Shown here one piece after another: positions 20,690 through 30,984 of a DNA stretch of 64,000 nt (its first letter is position 1; each line of letters begins with the position of its first letter). Location: contig NZ_VBSB01000004.1 in NCBI RefSeq assembly GCF_013337765.1, positions 62,001-126,000 on the forward strand. The letters are read 5' to 3'. A program made the position numbers and the translations under genes. This DNA is from Mycolicibacterium sphagni (GTDB lineage: Bacteria > Actinomycetota > Actinomycetes > Mycobacteriales > Mycobacteriaceae). The notes under the pieces were generated by a model. The model had not been told where the DNA came from. It saw only the letters and a program-made list of their open reading frames with translations, and did not search any database.

Positions 20690-20783
20690 TGTGTGCTGCC
20701 CTTGCCGGTCGGAGATCGATACGGGCCAATCGTACGGTGCTACATCCCCGGGTTACCAAAAAGGCAACATCTGGCGACGCCGA

Positions 20784-22247
20784 TCACTCGATCGTGTCAC
20801 CCGACACGGCCTCCTTGGCCTTGGCGGCGGCCTGCGCCGCGGCACTGCCGGGGCGCTTGCGCTGCACCCAGTCCTCGATATTGCGCTGTGGCCCGGCCGA
20901 CACGGCCAGCGCGCCGGGCGGTACGTCATCCCGCAAGACGGTGCCCGCGCCCGTGTAGGCGCCGTCGCCGACGGTGACCGGGGCGACGAACATGGTGTCC
21001 GAGCCGGTGCGCACGTGCGAACCGATGGTGGTGCGGCTCTTGTTCTCGCCGTCGTAGTTGACGAAGACGCTGGACGCACCGATGTTGCTGTGCTCGCCGA
21101 TATCGGCGTCGCCCACGTAGGTCAGGTGCGGGACCTTGGTGCCGGCCCCGATCACAGCGTTCTTGGTCTCGACGAACGTGCCGAGCTTGCCGGCCACGCC
21201 GAGCTCGGTGCCGGGCCGCAGGAACGTGAACGGCCCGACGGACGCCCGGTCGGCGATGACCGACTCACTGCCGTGCGTGCGGATCACCGAGGCGTCGTCG
21301 CCGACGCTGACGTGGGTGAGTGTGGTGTCGGGCCCGATCTCGCAGCGGGCGCCGATCCGGGTGGCGCCCAGCAGCTGGGTGCCGGGGCGGATGACGGAAT
21401 CGCCGCCGATGGTGACGTCGACGTCGATCCAGGTGGTCAGCGGGTCGACGACGGTGACGCCGGCGCGCTGATGGGCGGCCACCACGCGGCGGTTGAGCTC
21501 GCGGGCCAGCTCCGAGAGCTGCACCCGGTCGTTGACGCCGGCGACCAGGGCCGCGTCGTCGACGTGCTTGGCGTGGACGACCCGGTGGTCGGCCCGCAAG
21601 ATCGAGATGACGTCGGTCAGGTAGAGCTCGTGCTGGGCGTTGTCAGCCGACAACCGGCTCAGCGCCGACCGCAGTTCGGCGATGTCGAAGGCGTAGACAC
21701 CGGCGTTGACCTCGCGGATGGCGCGCTGCTGCGGGGTGGCGTCGGTTTCCTCGACGATCGCGATGACTTCGCCGTCCTGGGTGCGCAGGATCCGGCCGTA
21801 TCCGGTTGAGTTGGGCAGCGTCGTGGTCACGATCGTCGCCGCCGCACGTTGGCCGCGATGGATGGCGATCAGCTCGGCCAGGGTCTCGGCATCCAGCAAC
21901 GGCACGTCCCCGGAGGTCACGACGACGGTGCCGGCGAAATCATCGGGCAGCCCGGACAGACCGCACAGCACGGCGTGCCCGGTGCCCAGCTGTTGTTCCT
22001 GCACGGCGATCTTGATGGCGCGGCCCAGATCGTCGGCCAGCTTGGTGACGACCGGGCCGATGCGTTCACGGTCCTTGCCGAGCACGACCACCAGGTGCTG
22101 GGGTGCGACCTTGGCCACCGCGTGCAGGGCGTGCGCGAGCATGCTGCGCCCGCCGAGGGTGTGCAACACCTTGGGGGTTTCCGAACGCATGCGGGTGCCG
22201 GCACCTGCGGCGAGAACCAGTACAGCCGCGTCGGTATGAGTGGTCAC
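20784..22247 (-). CDS. glmU: bifunctional GlmU (GlcNAc-1-P uridyltransferase / GlcN-1-P acetyltransferase)
   Basis: 488 aa. The N-terminal uridyltransferase has [18 protein letters not shown], and the C-terminal left-handed beta-helix has hexapeptide repeats ([20 protein letters not shown] onward). It supplies UDP-GlcNAc for peptidoglycan and arabinogalactan linker synthesis. The frame opens at TTG 22262, but GTG 22247 is chosen: GGAGGT at 22252-22257 gives correct 4-nt spacing, and the protein then begins close to the conserved AVLVLAAG. Confidence 0.96.
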   Translation of the reverse strand: MTTHTDAAVLVLAAGAGTRMRSETPKVLHTLGGRSMLAHALHAVAKVAPQHLVVVLGKDRERIGPVVTKLADDLGRAIKIAVQEQQLGTGHAVLCGLSGLPDDFAGTVVVTSGDVPLLDAETLAELIAIHRGQRAAATIVTTTLPNSTGYGRILRTQDGEVIAIVEETDATPQQRAIREVNAGVYAFDIAELRSALSRLSADNAQHELYLTDVISILRADHRVVHAKHVDDAALVAGVNDRVQLSELARELNRRVVAAHQRAGVTVVDPLTTWIDVDVTIGGDSVIRPGTQLLGATRIGARCEIGPDTTLTHVSVGDDASVIRTHGSESVIADRASVGPFTFLRPGTELGVAGKLGTFVETKNAVIGAGTKVPHLTYVGDADIGEHSNIGASSVFVNYDGENKSRTTIGSHVRTGSDTMFVAPVTVGDGAYTGAGTVLRDDVPPGALAVSAGPQRNIEDWVQRKRPGSAAAQAAAKAKEAVSGDTIE

Positions 22248-22266
22248 CTGGACCTCCATCAATATG

Positions 22267-22338
22267 CTCCGTCGCCAGGACTCGAACCTGAACTATCTGA
22301 ACCAAAATCAGAGGTGCTGCCGATTACACCACGACGGA
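22267..22338 (-). tRNA. glnU: tRNA-Gln (anticodon UUG)
   Basis: On the minus strand the acceptor arms TCCGTCG (5', 22338-22332) and CGACGGA (3', 22274-22268) pair perfectly. The anticodon stem is TCTGA/TCAGA around the loop TTTTGGT, giving UUG. The T-arm shows GGTTCGAACC. Discriminator G at 22267; CCA is not fully encoded. 72 nt. Located between glmU and tetR, as in M. tuberculosis. Confidence 0.93.
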
Positions 22339-22386
22339 CTGGCCGAAATGTCCGCCTGAGACTCTAGTGCAAACCACTAGGCTTCC

Positions 22387-22416
22387 CGGCGGGCAGGAGC
22401 GGAGCGACTCGGGGAT
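22387..22416 (+). repeat. 30-bp dispersed intergenic repeat, copy C
   Basis: One base different from copy B (11467-11496). It lies between tRNA-Gln and tetR and ends 11 bp before the tetR GTG, so it could form part of the tetR leader. A CTAGTG/CACTAG hairpin (22364-22380) precedes it. Confidence 0.85.
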
Positions 22417-22427
22417 AGGCTAACGCC

Positions 22428-23063
22428 GTGGCAGCACCGGAGAAGGAGCCGAAGGCACCGCGCGCCCGGATGACCGGCACCGAACGTCGTCGCCAGCTGA
22501 TCGACGTGGCCCGCACACTGTTCGCTGAACGCGGTTATGAGGGCACCTCGATCGAGGAGATCGCCCAGCGCGCCAACGTCTCCAAGCCGGTCGTCTACGA
22601 GCATTTCGGCGGTAAAGAGGGTCTGTATGCGGTGGTCGTCGACCGCGAGATGTCGGCCCTGCTCGACGGCATCACGTCGTCACTGACCAATAACCGCTCC
22701 CGGGTGCGGGTCGAGCGGGTGGCGCTGGCCCTGCTGACCTACGTCGAGGAGCGCACCGACGGCTTCCGCATCCTGATCCGCGACTCACCCGCCGCGATCA
22801 GCACCGGCACCTACTCCAGCCTGCTCAACGATGCGGTCGGCCAGGTGTCGTCGATCCTGGCCGGCGATTTCGCCCGCCGCGGCCTCGACCCCGGATTGGC
22901 CCCGCTCTACGCCCAGGCCCTGGTCGGCTCGGTCTCGATGACCGCGCAGTGGTGGCTGGACACCCGAGAGCCGAAGAAGGAAATGGTCGCCGCCCATCTG
23001 GTGAACCTGATGTGGAACGGGCTGACCCATCTGGAAGCGGATCCGCAGTTGGAGGGTGAATAG
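22428..23063 (+). CDS. TetR/AcrR family transcriptional regulator
   Basis: 211 aa, equivalent by position to Rv1019. The N-terminal HTH domain (about 20-65) includes RRQLIDVARTLFAERGYEGT and IAQRANVSKPVVYEHFGGKE. The helical ligand-binding domain (about 70-205) has no recognisable ligand signature. GTG 22428. Located upstream of mfd with a GAF gene between; it may repress itself or neighbours. Confidence 0.92.
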   Translation: MAAPEKEPKAPRARMTGTERRRQLIDVARTLFAERGYEGTSIEEIAQRANVSKPVVYEHFGGKEGLYAVVVDREMSALLDGITSSLTNNRSRVRVERVALALLTYVEERTDGFRILIRDSPAAISTGTYSSLLNDAVGQVSSILAGDFARRGLDPGLAPLYAQALVGSVSMTAQWWLDTREPKKEMVAAHLVNLMWNGLTHLEADPQLEGE

Positions 23064-23136
23064 CGGCCCCAGCTGCGATATTGGGTAACTTACGTCGCAG
23101 AGAAGCTGTCGGGGGCTGGCAGGAGGGGACGACGCT

Positions 23137-23664
23137 GTGGTCGGCGATGGGGAGGATTTCGACCAGATCAGGGCTGGGCTGACAGCGGCCGAGCGGCTTG
23201 AGGATGTCCAGCAGGTGGTCAAGGTGGCGGCACGCCGGCTTGCCGATGCGCACGGCGCGACCTTCGTGCTGCTGGACCGCGATATGTGTTACTACGCGGA
23301 CGAGGATTCGATGAGTCCGCTGTGGAAGGGGCAACGGTTCCCTGTCTCGGATTGCATCAGCGGCTGGGCGATGATCCACCGCACGGCGGTCACGATCGCC
23401 GATACCCGCCGAGACGACCGGATCCCGCAGGAGGCCTACCGGCCGACCTTCGTGCGCAGTCTGGTCATGGTCCCCATGGTCGGGGCAGATCCGATGGGTG
23501 CCATCGGGGTGTATTGGGCGCGGCCGGGTCAGCCGGAGGTAGGCGTCGTCGAGGCGCTGCAACGGTTGGCCGATCTTGCGGTCGCGGCGCTGCAGCGCTT
23601 CCCCGACGGCATTCCCGACCCGGGCTTCACGGTCGCCACTCTCAAGGCGGCGAGCGGCGAGTAG
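23137..23664 (+). CDS. stand-alone GAF domain protein
   Basis: 175 aa. Nearly all is one GAF fold (about 10-155), with the middle motif FPVSDCISGWAMIHRTAVTI and then SLVMVPMVGADPMGAIGVYW. No kinase, HTH or cyclase domain is attached. GAF domains bind small molecules or sense redox; the ligand is unknown, and C73 in SDCISG is the obvious candidate if redox-active. GTG start 23137. Confidence 0.75.
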   Translation: MVGDGEDFDQIRAGLTAAERLEDVQQVVKVAARRLADAHGATFVLLDRDMCYYADEDSMSPLWKGQRFPVSDCISGWAMIHRTAVTIADTRRDDRIPQEAYRPTFVRSLVMVPMVGADPMGAIGVYWARPGQPEVGVVEALQRLADLAVAALQRFPDGIPDPGFTVATLKAASGE

Positions 23665-23749
23665 ACCCGACGCGACCTGCGTCACAGCGGGCGGGCGAAT
23701 CGCGGCCCGCCGCAACGCCTTCGGTGGTCTTGCCTAGGATGGGGGGATC

Positions 23750-26700
23750 ATGACCGCACCGGGGCACCAGTATGTCCAGACCCCGTTAGCCGGGCTGGTC
23801 GATTTGGCGCTCACCGCGCCGGCTTTCGCCGAACTCACCCAGCGCGCCGCCGAACGCCCCGAAGAACTCACTCTGGTCGGTCCGGCGAGCGCCCAGCTGT
23901 ATGCCGCGTGCGCACTGGCCCGCGGTGGCCCGCTACTTGTGGTGACCGCGACGGGGCGCGAGGCCGATGACCTGACCGCCGAACTGCGCGGCGTATTCGG
24001 CGACTCGGCGGTGATGTTCCCGTCCTGGGAGACGCTGCCGCACGAGCGACTCTCTCCCGGCGTGGACACCGTCGGCGCGCGCCTGATGGTGCTGTACCGG
24101 CTGGCCCATCCCGACGACCCGCGGCTGGGGCCACCGCTGCGGGTGGTGGTGACGACGGCGCGCTCGCTGCTGCAGCCGATGGCACCGGACCTGGCCGATA
24201 TCGAGCCGGTAACGCTGCGCGTCGGCGCGGAGTTCGACTTCGACCAGCTGGTCGCCCGGCTGGTCGAGCTGGCCTACACCCGCGTCGACATGGTCGGCAA
24301 GCGCGGCGAATTCGCCGTCCGCGGCGGCATCCTCGACATCTTTCCGCCGACCGCCGAGCATCCCGTCCGGGTGGAGTTCTGGGGTGACGAGGTCAGCGAG
24401 ATGCGGATGTTCGCGGTCGCCGACCAGCGCTCGATCCCGGAGATCGACGTCGAGACCGTGGTCGCGGTGCCCTGCCGCGAGCTGCTGCTCACCGATGCGG
24501 TGCGGGCCCGTGCCACCAAGCTCATCGAGACACGTCCGCCGGACGACGACCACATCACCGGCAGTGTCGGGGAAATGCTGGCCAAGATCGCCGAAGGCAT
24601 CCCGGTCGACGGGATGGAGGCGCTGCAGCCGGTGCTGCGGCCCGATGAGCTGGCACTGCTGATCGATCACCTGCCCGCTGACACCCCGGTGCTGGTGTGC
24701 GACCCGGAGAAGGTGCGCACCCGTGCGCACGACCTGATCAAGACCGGACGCGAGTTCCTCGAAGCGTCGTGGTCGGTTGCCGCGATCGGCGGGGACGCCC
24801 CGATCGATCTCGAGCAGCTCGGCGGGTCCGGCTTTCGTGAGCTCGACGACGTGCGCGACGCGGCCCGGGCGAGCAACCGCCCGTGGTGGACGTTGAGCCA
24901 GCTCGCCGCCGAGAACGCCGTCGAACTCGATGTGCGCAGCGCCCCGTCGGCGCGGGGGCAGCAGAGCACTGTCGACGAGATCTTCGCGATGCTGCGTGCT
25001 CACGTCATGACCGGGGGATACGCGGCGGTCGTCGCGCCCGGTACCGGCACCGCCCACCGGGTCGTCGAACAGCTCGGCGAGCGTGACACCCCGGCGGCCA
25101 TGCTCGAGCCCGGCGAGGCCCCCAAAGTCGGTGTGGTCGGTGTGCTCAGGGGCCCACTGCACGACGGCATCATCGTGCCGGGCGCCAACCTCGTCGTCAT
25201 CACCGAAACCGACCTGACCGGCAACCGGGCCACCGCCCCGGAAGGCAAGCGGCTGGCCGCCAAGCGGCGCAACACCGTCGACCCGCTGGCACTGACCGCT
25301 GGCGACCTGGTGGTGCACGACCAGCACGGGATCGGGCGTTTCGTCGAGATGGTCGAGCGCACCGTCGGTGGTGCGCGCCGCGAGTACCTGGTGCTGGAGT
25401 ATGCCTCCAGTAAGCGGGGTCAGGCGGCTGACAAGCTGTTCGTGCCGATGGACTCGCTGGATCAGTTGTCGCGCTATGTCGGCGGCCAGGAGCCGGGTCT
25501 GAGCCGGCTCGGCGGCAGCGACTGGACCAACACAAAAACCAAGGCACGCAAGGCTGTTCGGGAAATCGCCGGCGAACTGGTATCGCTCTACGCCAAGCGG
25601 CAGGCCGCCCCCGGGCACGCCTTCGGCCCGGACACCCCGTGGCAGGCCGAGATGGAGGACGCGTTCGGGTTCACCGAGACCGTCGACCAGCTGACCGCCA
25701 TCCAGGAAGTCAAGGCCGACATGGAAAAGCCCATGCCGATGGACCGGGTCATCTGCGGTGACGTCGGTTACGGCAAGACCGAGATCGCGGTGCGGGCGGC
25801 GTTCAAGGCCGTGCAGGACGGCAAGCAGGTGGCGGTGCTGGTGCCCACCACGCTGCTGGCCGACCAGCACCTGCAGACGTTCAGCTCGCGGATGGCCGGT
25901 TTCCCGGTGACCGTGAAAGGCCTGTCGCGGTTCACCGACGCAGGCGAGTCGCGGGCGGTGATCGACGGGATGGCCGACGGCAGCGTCGACATCGTGATCG
26001 GCACGCACCGGCTGCTGCAGACCGCGATTCGCTGGAAAGACCTCGGCCTGGTGGTCGTCGACGAGGAACAGCGGTTCGGCGTCGAGCACAAGGAACACAT
26101 CAAGAGCCTGCGTACCCACGTCGACGTGCTGACCATGAGCGCCACCCCGATCCCGCGGACCCTGGAGATGAGCCTGGCCGGCATCCGGGAGATGTCGACG
26201 ATCCTCACCCCGCCCGAGGAGCGCTACCCGGTGCTGACCTACGTCGGCGGGCACGACGACAAACAGGTCGCCGCCGCACTGCGCCGCGAGCTGTTGCGGG
26301 ACGGGCAGGTCTTCTACATCCACAACCGGGTCAGCAGCATCGACGCCGCGGCGGCCCGGGTGCGGCAGCTGGTGCCCGAGGCGCGGGTGGTGGTCGCGCA
26401 CGGCCAGATGCCAGAAGAGTTGTTGGAGCGCACCGTCGAAGGCTTCTGGAACCGCGACTACGACATCCTGGTCTGCACCACGATCGTCGAGACCGGTCTG
26501 GACATCTCGAACGCCAACACGCTGATCGTCGAACGTGCCGACACCTTCGGCCTGTCTCAGCTGCACCAGTTGCGCGGGCGGGTGGGCCGCAGCCGCGAGC
26601 GCGGCTATGCCTACTTCCTGTATCCCAAGGAGATGCCGCTCACCGAGACTGCCTACGACCGGCTGGCCACCATCGCGCAGAACAACGAACTCGGCGCAGG

Positions 26701-27412
26701 CATGGCAGTGGCGTTGAAGGACTTGGAGATTCGCGGCGCGGGCAATGTGCTCGGTGTCGAGCAGTCCGGTCACGTCGCCGGGGTCGGATTCGATCTGTAT
26801 GTCCGGCTGGTGGGTGAGGCGGTGGAGGCCTATAAGGCTGCGTTCGCCGGTGACACGGTGACCACACCCGAGGAACCCAAGGATGTCCGCATCGATCTGC
26901 CGGTCGATGCCAACCTGCCACCGGACTACATCGCCAGTGACCGGCTGCGGCTGGAGGCCTATCGCCGGCTCGCCGCCGCGACCGACGATGCGGGCATCGT
27001 CGCGGTCGTCGAGGAACTGACCGACCGCTACGGGCCGCTGCCCGAACCCGCACAGCGGCTGCTGGCGGTCGCCCGCCTGCGCCTGCTGTGCCGCGGGTAC
27101 GGGGTCACCGAAGTGGCCGCCACCGGAAGTGGTTCTGCCACAACGATTCGCGTCTCACCGCTGACGCTGCCCGACTCTGCGCAGCTGCGCCTGAAGCGGG
27201 TGTACCCCGGTGCCGGCTACCGGGCGACCACCTCGACGGTGCAGGTGCCGATCCCGCGGGCCGGCAGCGGGGTCGGCGCGCCGCGGATCCGTGACCTGCA
27301 ATTGGTGCAGATGGTTGCCGATCTGCTTCTTGCACTTGACGGACAGCCGCAGGGCGAGCTTGATATAACGACCTTCACACCGGCAGGCGCGCAGAAGGGA
27401 GAGCGGCAGTGA
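23750..27412 (+). CDS. mfd: transcription-repair coupling factor
   Basis: 1220 aa translocase that removes stalled RNA polymerase and recruits UvrA. The UvrB-homology part (about 1-470) includes [20 protein letters not shown]. The RNA polymerase-interacting domain begins at about 505 ([15 protein letters not shown]). Helicase motif I is [13 protein letters not shown] and motif II is [14 protein letters not shown]. The [12 protein letters not shown] and TRG regions and a C-terminal autoinhibitory domain follow. Start ATG 23750. Overlaps mazG by 4 bp (GTGA). Confidence 0.97.
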   Translation: MTAPGHQYVQTPLAGLVDLALTAPAFAELTQRAAERPEELTLVGPASAQLYAACALARGGPLLVVTATGREADDLTAELRGVFGDSAVMFPSWETLPHERLSPGVDTVGARLMVLYRLAHPDDPRLGPPLRVVVTTARSLLQPMAPDLADIEPVTLRVGAEFDFDQLVARLVELAYTRVDMVGKRGEFAVRGGILDIFPPTAEHPVRVEFWGDEVSEMRMFAVADQRSIPEIDVETVVAVPCRELLLTDAVRARATKLIETRPPDDDHITGSVGEMLAKIAEGIPVDGMEALQPVLRPDELALLIDHLPADTPVLVCDPEKVRTRAHDLIKTGREFLEASWSVAAIGGDAPIDLEQLGGSGFRELDDVRDAARASNRPWWTLSQLAAENAVELDVRSAPSARGQQSTVDEIFAMLRAHVMTGGYAAVVAPGTGTAHRVVEQLGERDTPAAMLEPGEAPKVGVVGVLRGPLHDGIIVPGANLVVITETDLTGNRATAPEGKRLAAKRRNTVDPLALTAGDLVVHDQHGIGRFVEMVERTVGGARREYLVLEYASSKRGQAADKLFVPMDSLDQLSRYVGGQEPGLSRLGGSDWTNTKTKARKAVREIAGELVSLYAKRQAAPGHAFGPDTPWQAEMEDAFGFTETVDQLTAIQEVKADMEKPMPMDRVICGDVGYGKTEIAVRAAFKAVQDGKQVAVLVPTTLLADQHLQTFSSRMAGFPVTVKGLSRFTDAGESRAVIDGMADGSVDIVIGTHRLLQTAIRWKDLGLVVVDEEQRFGVEHKEHIKSLRTHVDVLTMSATPIPRTLEMSLAGIREMSTILTPPEERYPVLTYVGGHDDKQVAAALRRELLRDGQVFYIHNRVSSIDAAAARVRQLVPEARVVVAHGQMPEELLERTVEGFWNRDYDILVCTTIVETGLDISNANTLIVERADTFGLSQLHQLRGRVGRSRERGYAYFLYPKEMPLTETAYDRLATIAQNNELGAGMAVALKDLEIRGAGNVLGVEQSGHVAGVGFDLYVRLVGEAVEAYKAAFAGDTVTTPEEPKDVRIDLPVDANLPPDYIASDRLRLEAYRRLAAATDDAGIVAVVEELTDRYGPLPEPAQRLLAVARLRLLCRGYGVTEVAATGSGSATTIRVSPLTLPDSAQLRLKRVYPGAGYRATTSTVQVPIPRAGSGVGAPRIRDLQLVQMVADLLLALDGQPQGELDITTFTPAGAQKGERQ

Positions 27413-28551
27413 CCGTCATCCTGGTCGATCCGCGCCGTCCCGCGCTGGTGCCCGTCGACGCCGTCGAATTACTCAGCGGCGACGTGCAGTACACCGAGGA
27501 GATGCCGGTCAAGGTGCCGTGGTCGCTGCCGTCGGCGCGGCCGGTCTTCACCGGAGACCAGGCGCCGGTCCTGCTGTCCTCCGATCGGAAGCACCCCGAG
27601 GTGCAGGCGCGCCTGGCCGCAGGCGAGCGGTTGATCGCCGTGCCGGAGCCTCAACCCGGTGAACGGCTGGTCGACGCGGTGGCGATCATGGACAAGCTGC
27701 GCACCACCGGGCCGTGGGAGAGTGAACAGACGCACGACTCGCTGCGGCGCTATCTCCTGGAGGAGACCTACGAGCTGTTCGACGCGGTGCGCGGCGGCGA
27801 TCTCAACGAGCTGCGTGACGAACTCGGAGATGTGTTGCTGCAGGTACTTTTTCACGCCCGGATCGCCGAGGAAGCGACGCAGCACGCGTTCACCATCGAC
27901 GATGTCGCGGATGCGCTGGTGCGCAAGCTCGGCAATCGGGTGCCCGCGGTGCTGGCAGGCGAATCGATCTCACTGGAAGACCAGCTGGCCCAGTGGGAGG
28001 AGCGCAAGGCTCTCGAGACGAACACACGCGTGTCCTGCGTCGACGAGGTCCCGACCGGTCAGCCGGCGCTGGCGTTGGCGCAGAAGGTGATTGCCCGGGT
28101 CGTGACAGCGGGATTGCCTGTCCAGTTCATCCCGGCGTCGATCGTGACGGTCACGGTGGCGGCCGACAAGGATGCCGAGAACGAGCTGCGCACGTCGGTT
28201 TTGGAGTTCATGGAGACCGTGCGCGCCGTCGAACGCGCGATCGCGGCGAACCGCCGCGATGCCGACGCCCCAAGCCGGCTCGACGCCGCCGCGCCGCTGG
28301 GTGTGGTCAGCGCCGACGAATGGCGCCGCCATTGGCCGGCGCCAGACGGCGAGCCGCTGGACGAGCCGCCGGTGCCCGAGGTGGTCTCCGCAGATGACGA
28401 TCTGCGCGACGATGTCGAGACGGTCCTCATCGACGCCGGCGACGACGACTTTGAGGTGCCCGAGATCGCGGTCGAGGACGTCGACCTGACCGAGCCGGAC
28501 GATCTGGACGTGCCGGTCGCCGATCAGCCGAGCAGCGTCGAACCCCAGTAG
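27409..28551 (+). CDS. mazG: nucleoside triphosphate pyrophosphohydrolase MazG with acidic tail
   Basis: 380 aa. The MazG domain (about 80-215) has the metal-binding motif [21 protein letters not shown] (EExxE and ExxxD). It hydrolyses noncanonical and oxidised NTPs; the M. tuberculosis enzyme cleans 5-OH-dCTP. After about residue 300 the protein becomes a strongly acidic low-complexity tail (many D/E, ending SSVEPQ). This makes it about 55 residues longer than the 325 aa I recall for Rv1021. The tail overlaps the convergent efeB 3' end by 28 bp. Confidence 0.93.
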   Translation: MTVILVDPRRPALVPVDAVELLSGDVQYTEEMPVKVPWSLPSARPVFTGDQAPVLLSSDRKHPEVQARLAAGERLIAVPEPQPGERLVDAVAIMDKLRTTGPWESEQTHDSLRRYLLEETYELFDAVRGGDLNELRDELGDVLLQVLFHARIAEEATQHAFTIDDVADALVRKLGNRVPAVLAGESISLEDQLAQWEERKALETNTRVSCVDEVPTGQPALALAQKVIARVVTAGLPVQFIPASIVTVTVAADKDAENELRTSVLEFMETVRAVERAIAANRRDADAPSRLDAAAPLGVVSADEWRRHWPAPDGEPLDEPPVPEVVSADDDLRDDVETVLIDAGDDDFEVPEIAVEDVDLTEPDDLDVPVADQPSSVEPQ

Positions 28552-29837
28552 TCGCTGTCCCGCAGTCCCGGCGGGATGGCGAAGATCGCACTGCCGTTGT
28601 GGGTGATGTACTCGTTGAGTGCATCCCGGCGGGCCAGCTCCATCTGCATCGGGATGAACTGCGTCACCGGATTCCGGACGAACGCGATGAAGAACAGCCC
28701 GGCGTCCAGGTGGCCGAATCCGTCGGAGCCGTCGGTAAAGTTGTAGCCGCGGCGCAGGATCCGGATCCCGTTGAGGTGCTGGTGTGATGCCAGCCGCACG
28801 TGGGCGTCGACGTCGATCAGCGGGGTGTCCTTGTTGTCGACGATGTCGAGATTGAGCTCCTCGAACTCCTGGGTCAGCCCGTTGGGCGCGCCGCTGCCCT
28901 TCTGCCGGCCGATCACCCGCTCCTGCTCGAGAAGTGTTGTGCGGTCCCAGGACTCGATGCGCATCCGGATGCGCCGGCTGATCATGTAGCTGCCGCCGGT
29001 CATCCAGTCCGGTCCGTCACCCTTCTCCACCCACACCTGCTGGTTGAGTGCGTCGGTTTCGTCGGACTTGATGTTGTTGGTTCCGTCTTTGAACCCGAAC
29101 AGGTTTCGCGGTGTGGCCTGCTCACGGGTCGTGGACGAGGTGCGGCCGAACCCCAGCTGGGAGTAGCGCACCGCCACCGTGCCGAAGCCGACGCGGGCCA
29201 GGTTGCGGATGGCGTGCACGGCGACCTGGGGGTCGTTGGCGCACGCCTGCACGACGATATCGCCCCCACAACGGGCCGGGTCCATCGTCTCGTTGGGGAA
29301 CTTCGGCAGGTTCTCCAGCAGCTGTGGTTTCTGGCCTGCGATACCGAAGCGGTCCTTGCCGTCCTTGAGAAAGAACGTCGGGCCGAACCCGATCGTCAGG
29401 GTCAGCTGGGAGGGTGGCAGGCCCAGCGCCTCGCCGGTATCCGACGGCGGCGCATAGGGATTGAGCCCGATGGCGCCGTCGCGGACGGCTTCCTCGCCGG
29501 CGGTCATCCGCTCGGCCATGCCCGTCCACTCTTTGAGCATGGCGATGACGTCGGCCTTGGAGTCGGTCGTGACGTCGAACGTCGCGAAGTGCATCCGGTC
29601 CTGGGCCGGGGTGACGATCCCCGCCTGGTGTTCACCACGGAACGGCACCGGCTTGTCGAGTCCGCCGGTGTGCGAGTCGGCCGCCGACGCCCGCCCGGCC
29701 AGCGCCCCGGCGCCGGCCGCGCCGACCACTGCGGCCGTCACACCGGCGGCACCGAAGAGTTTGCGTCGCGACAGCCCTGGCGACGCAGGCTGGGCCAGCT
29801 GCGGATCGTCGTTCGAATTACTGGGGAGCGATGACAC
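28524..29837 (-). CDS. efeB: EfeB: Tat-exported DyP-type haem peroxidase / deferrochelatase
   Basis: 437 aa. The twin-Arg signal SRRKLFGAAG is followed by an Ala-rich hydrophobic stretch, then a dye-decolorising peroxidase domain. The catalytic GxxDG motif is FGFKDGTNN, the likely proximal His is in HQHLNGIRILRRG, and the distal Arg region precedes FIAFVRNP. It is the third gene of an efeU-efeO-efeB iron uptake operon. In other bacteria EfeB oxidises periplasmic Fe(II) for EfeU or releases iron from haem. GTG start overlaps efeO by 20 bp. Confidence 0.94.
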   Translation of the reverse strand: MSSLPSNSNDDPQLAQPASPGLSRRKLFGAAGVTAAVVGAAGAGALAGRASAADSHTGGLDKPVPFRGEHQAGIVTPAQDRMHFATFDVTTDSKADVIAMLKEWTGMAERMTAGEEAVRDGAIGLNPYAPPSDTGEALGLPPSQLTLTIGFGPTFFLKDGKDRFGIAGQKPQLLENLPKFPNETMDPARCGGDIVVQACANDPQVAVHAIRNLARVGFGTVAVRYSQLGFGRTSSTTREQATPRNLFGFKDGTNNIKSDETDALNQQVWVEKGDGPDWMTGGSYMISRRIRMRIESWDRTTLLEQERVIGRQKGSGAPNGLTQEFEELNLDIVDNKDTPLIDVDAHVRLASHQHLNGIRILRRGYNFTDGSDGFGHLDAGLFFIAFVRNPVTQFIPMQMELARRDALNEYITHNGSAIFAIPPGLRDSDYWGSTLLG

Positions 29838-30984
29838 CCTGCACCTGGCTCACGTTCTTGCTCAGCGCGTCGATCGCACGCGAGAGTTCTTGGCGCGCAG
29901 GCTCGGTCACCGTGTCGTACAGCACGAACCCGTCACCCTTGCGGTACTTGGCAAGCAGCGCCTCGACGTCGGCGAAGCCCTTGTCGACCTGCTTGCCCAG
30001 CTCGGCGTTGCGGCTGTCGAGGATCGGGCGAACCGACGCGACCGCGGTTTGCGAACCGTCGACGTTGGCCTGGAAGTCCCACAGGTCGGTGTGGCTGAAG
30101 ATGTCCTCTTCACCGCTGATCTTGCTGGCCGCGATCTCGTCGAGCAGACCCTGTGCGCCACCGGCGATCTGGGTGGAGTCGATGGTCCAGTCCGGTGCCT
30201 TGACGCCGTCGTTCAGCTCCTTGACGTCGGCGACCAGCTGGTCGGCCAGCCCGTTGGCGTCGGGCTGCAGGCCGGTGACCCAGAGCTGCTTTTCCAGAGC
30301 GTGGAAGCCGGTCCACTTCTGGCCGGGCTCCAGGTCGGCCTCACGAAGGTCGATGCGCGGGTCGAGGTCGTTGGGGAACGACTCGGCCACCGGCTCGATG
30401 CGCTCGTAGTAGGTGCGCGCGATCGGGTATTGCGCCTTGGCCGCTGCGACGTCCCCCTTCTTGATGGCGTCGGCAAACAGCTGGGTGGCCGGGATCAGGG
30501 CGTCGGTCTGGCTGTTCACGTAGCGCTTGTAGCTCTCGGAGGCTTCCTTGAACTCGCCCTTCTCGTCGACCGCGACGGCGTTGCCGGTGACGGTGAAGTC
30601 GTTACGAATGCCGTCGCCGATCATGCCCGGCTTGCATGCGGTCTGATACTTGCCGGGCTCGCCGAGCTGCACGACCAGCTTGCGCTGCAGACCGGGCGAG
30701 ATGTTCTCGACCTCGCCCATCACCCGCTCGCCCTCGCCGTACACGTAGAACTCGGTGACCTTGGTCCCGTTGTTGGTGATCACGAAGGTGCTCGGCCCGG
30801 TCCCGGCCTGCGTGCCCGACAGCTTGCACTCGGTGTCGGAGGCGTTGACCGTGATCTCGGAGGCCGCATTGGTGCTCGAGTCCGCGGACTTGGTCTCTTT
30901 GGCCGTGCAGGCCGCCATGGAGACTCCGGCCAGGATCGCCGCGGCTGCGGCAGTACCGGTCTTGATGCCGTGGGTCAGCGTCAC
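29818..30984 (-). CDS. efeO: EfeO: iron-binding lipoprotein (cupredoxin plus M75 peptidase-like)
   Basis: 388 aa. The lipobox SMAAC gives a lipid-anchored N-terminus. A cupredoxin-like domain (about 35-130: FVITNNGTKVTEFYVYGEGE) is followed by an all-helical imelysin/M75 domain with the HxxE motif GFHALEKQLW. It captures and delivers iron to the EfeU permease. The GTG overlaps the efeU stop by 4 bp. Confidence 0.94.
   Translation of the reverse strand: MTLTHGIKTGTAAAAAILAGVSMAACTAKETKSADSSTNAASEITVNASDTECKLSGTQAGTGPSTFVITNNGTKVTEFYVYGEGERVMGEVENISPGLQRKLVVQLGEPGKYQTACKPGMIGDGIRNDFTVTGNAVAVDEKGEFKEASESYKRYVNSQTDALIPATQLFADAIKKGDVAAAKAQYPIARTYYERIEPVAESFPNDLDPRIDLREADLEPGQKWTGFHALEKQLWVTGLQPDANGLADQLVADVKELNDGVKAPDWTIDSTQIAGGAQGLLDEIAASKISGEEDIFSHTDLWDFQANVDGSQTAVASVRPILDSRNAELGKQVDKGFADVEALLAKYRKGDGFVLYDTVTEPARQELSRAIDALSKNVSQVQGVIAPQ

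Noticed and set aside
23933-26773. 946-codon open frame on the minus strand inside mfd
   Set aside because: It mirrors mfd codon for codon in high-GC DNA and has no domain-like sequence; mfd itself is unmistakable.
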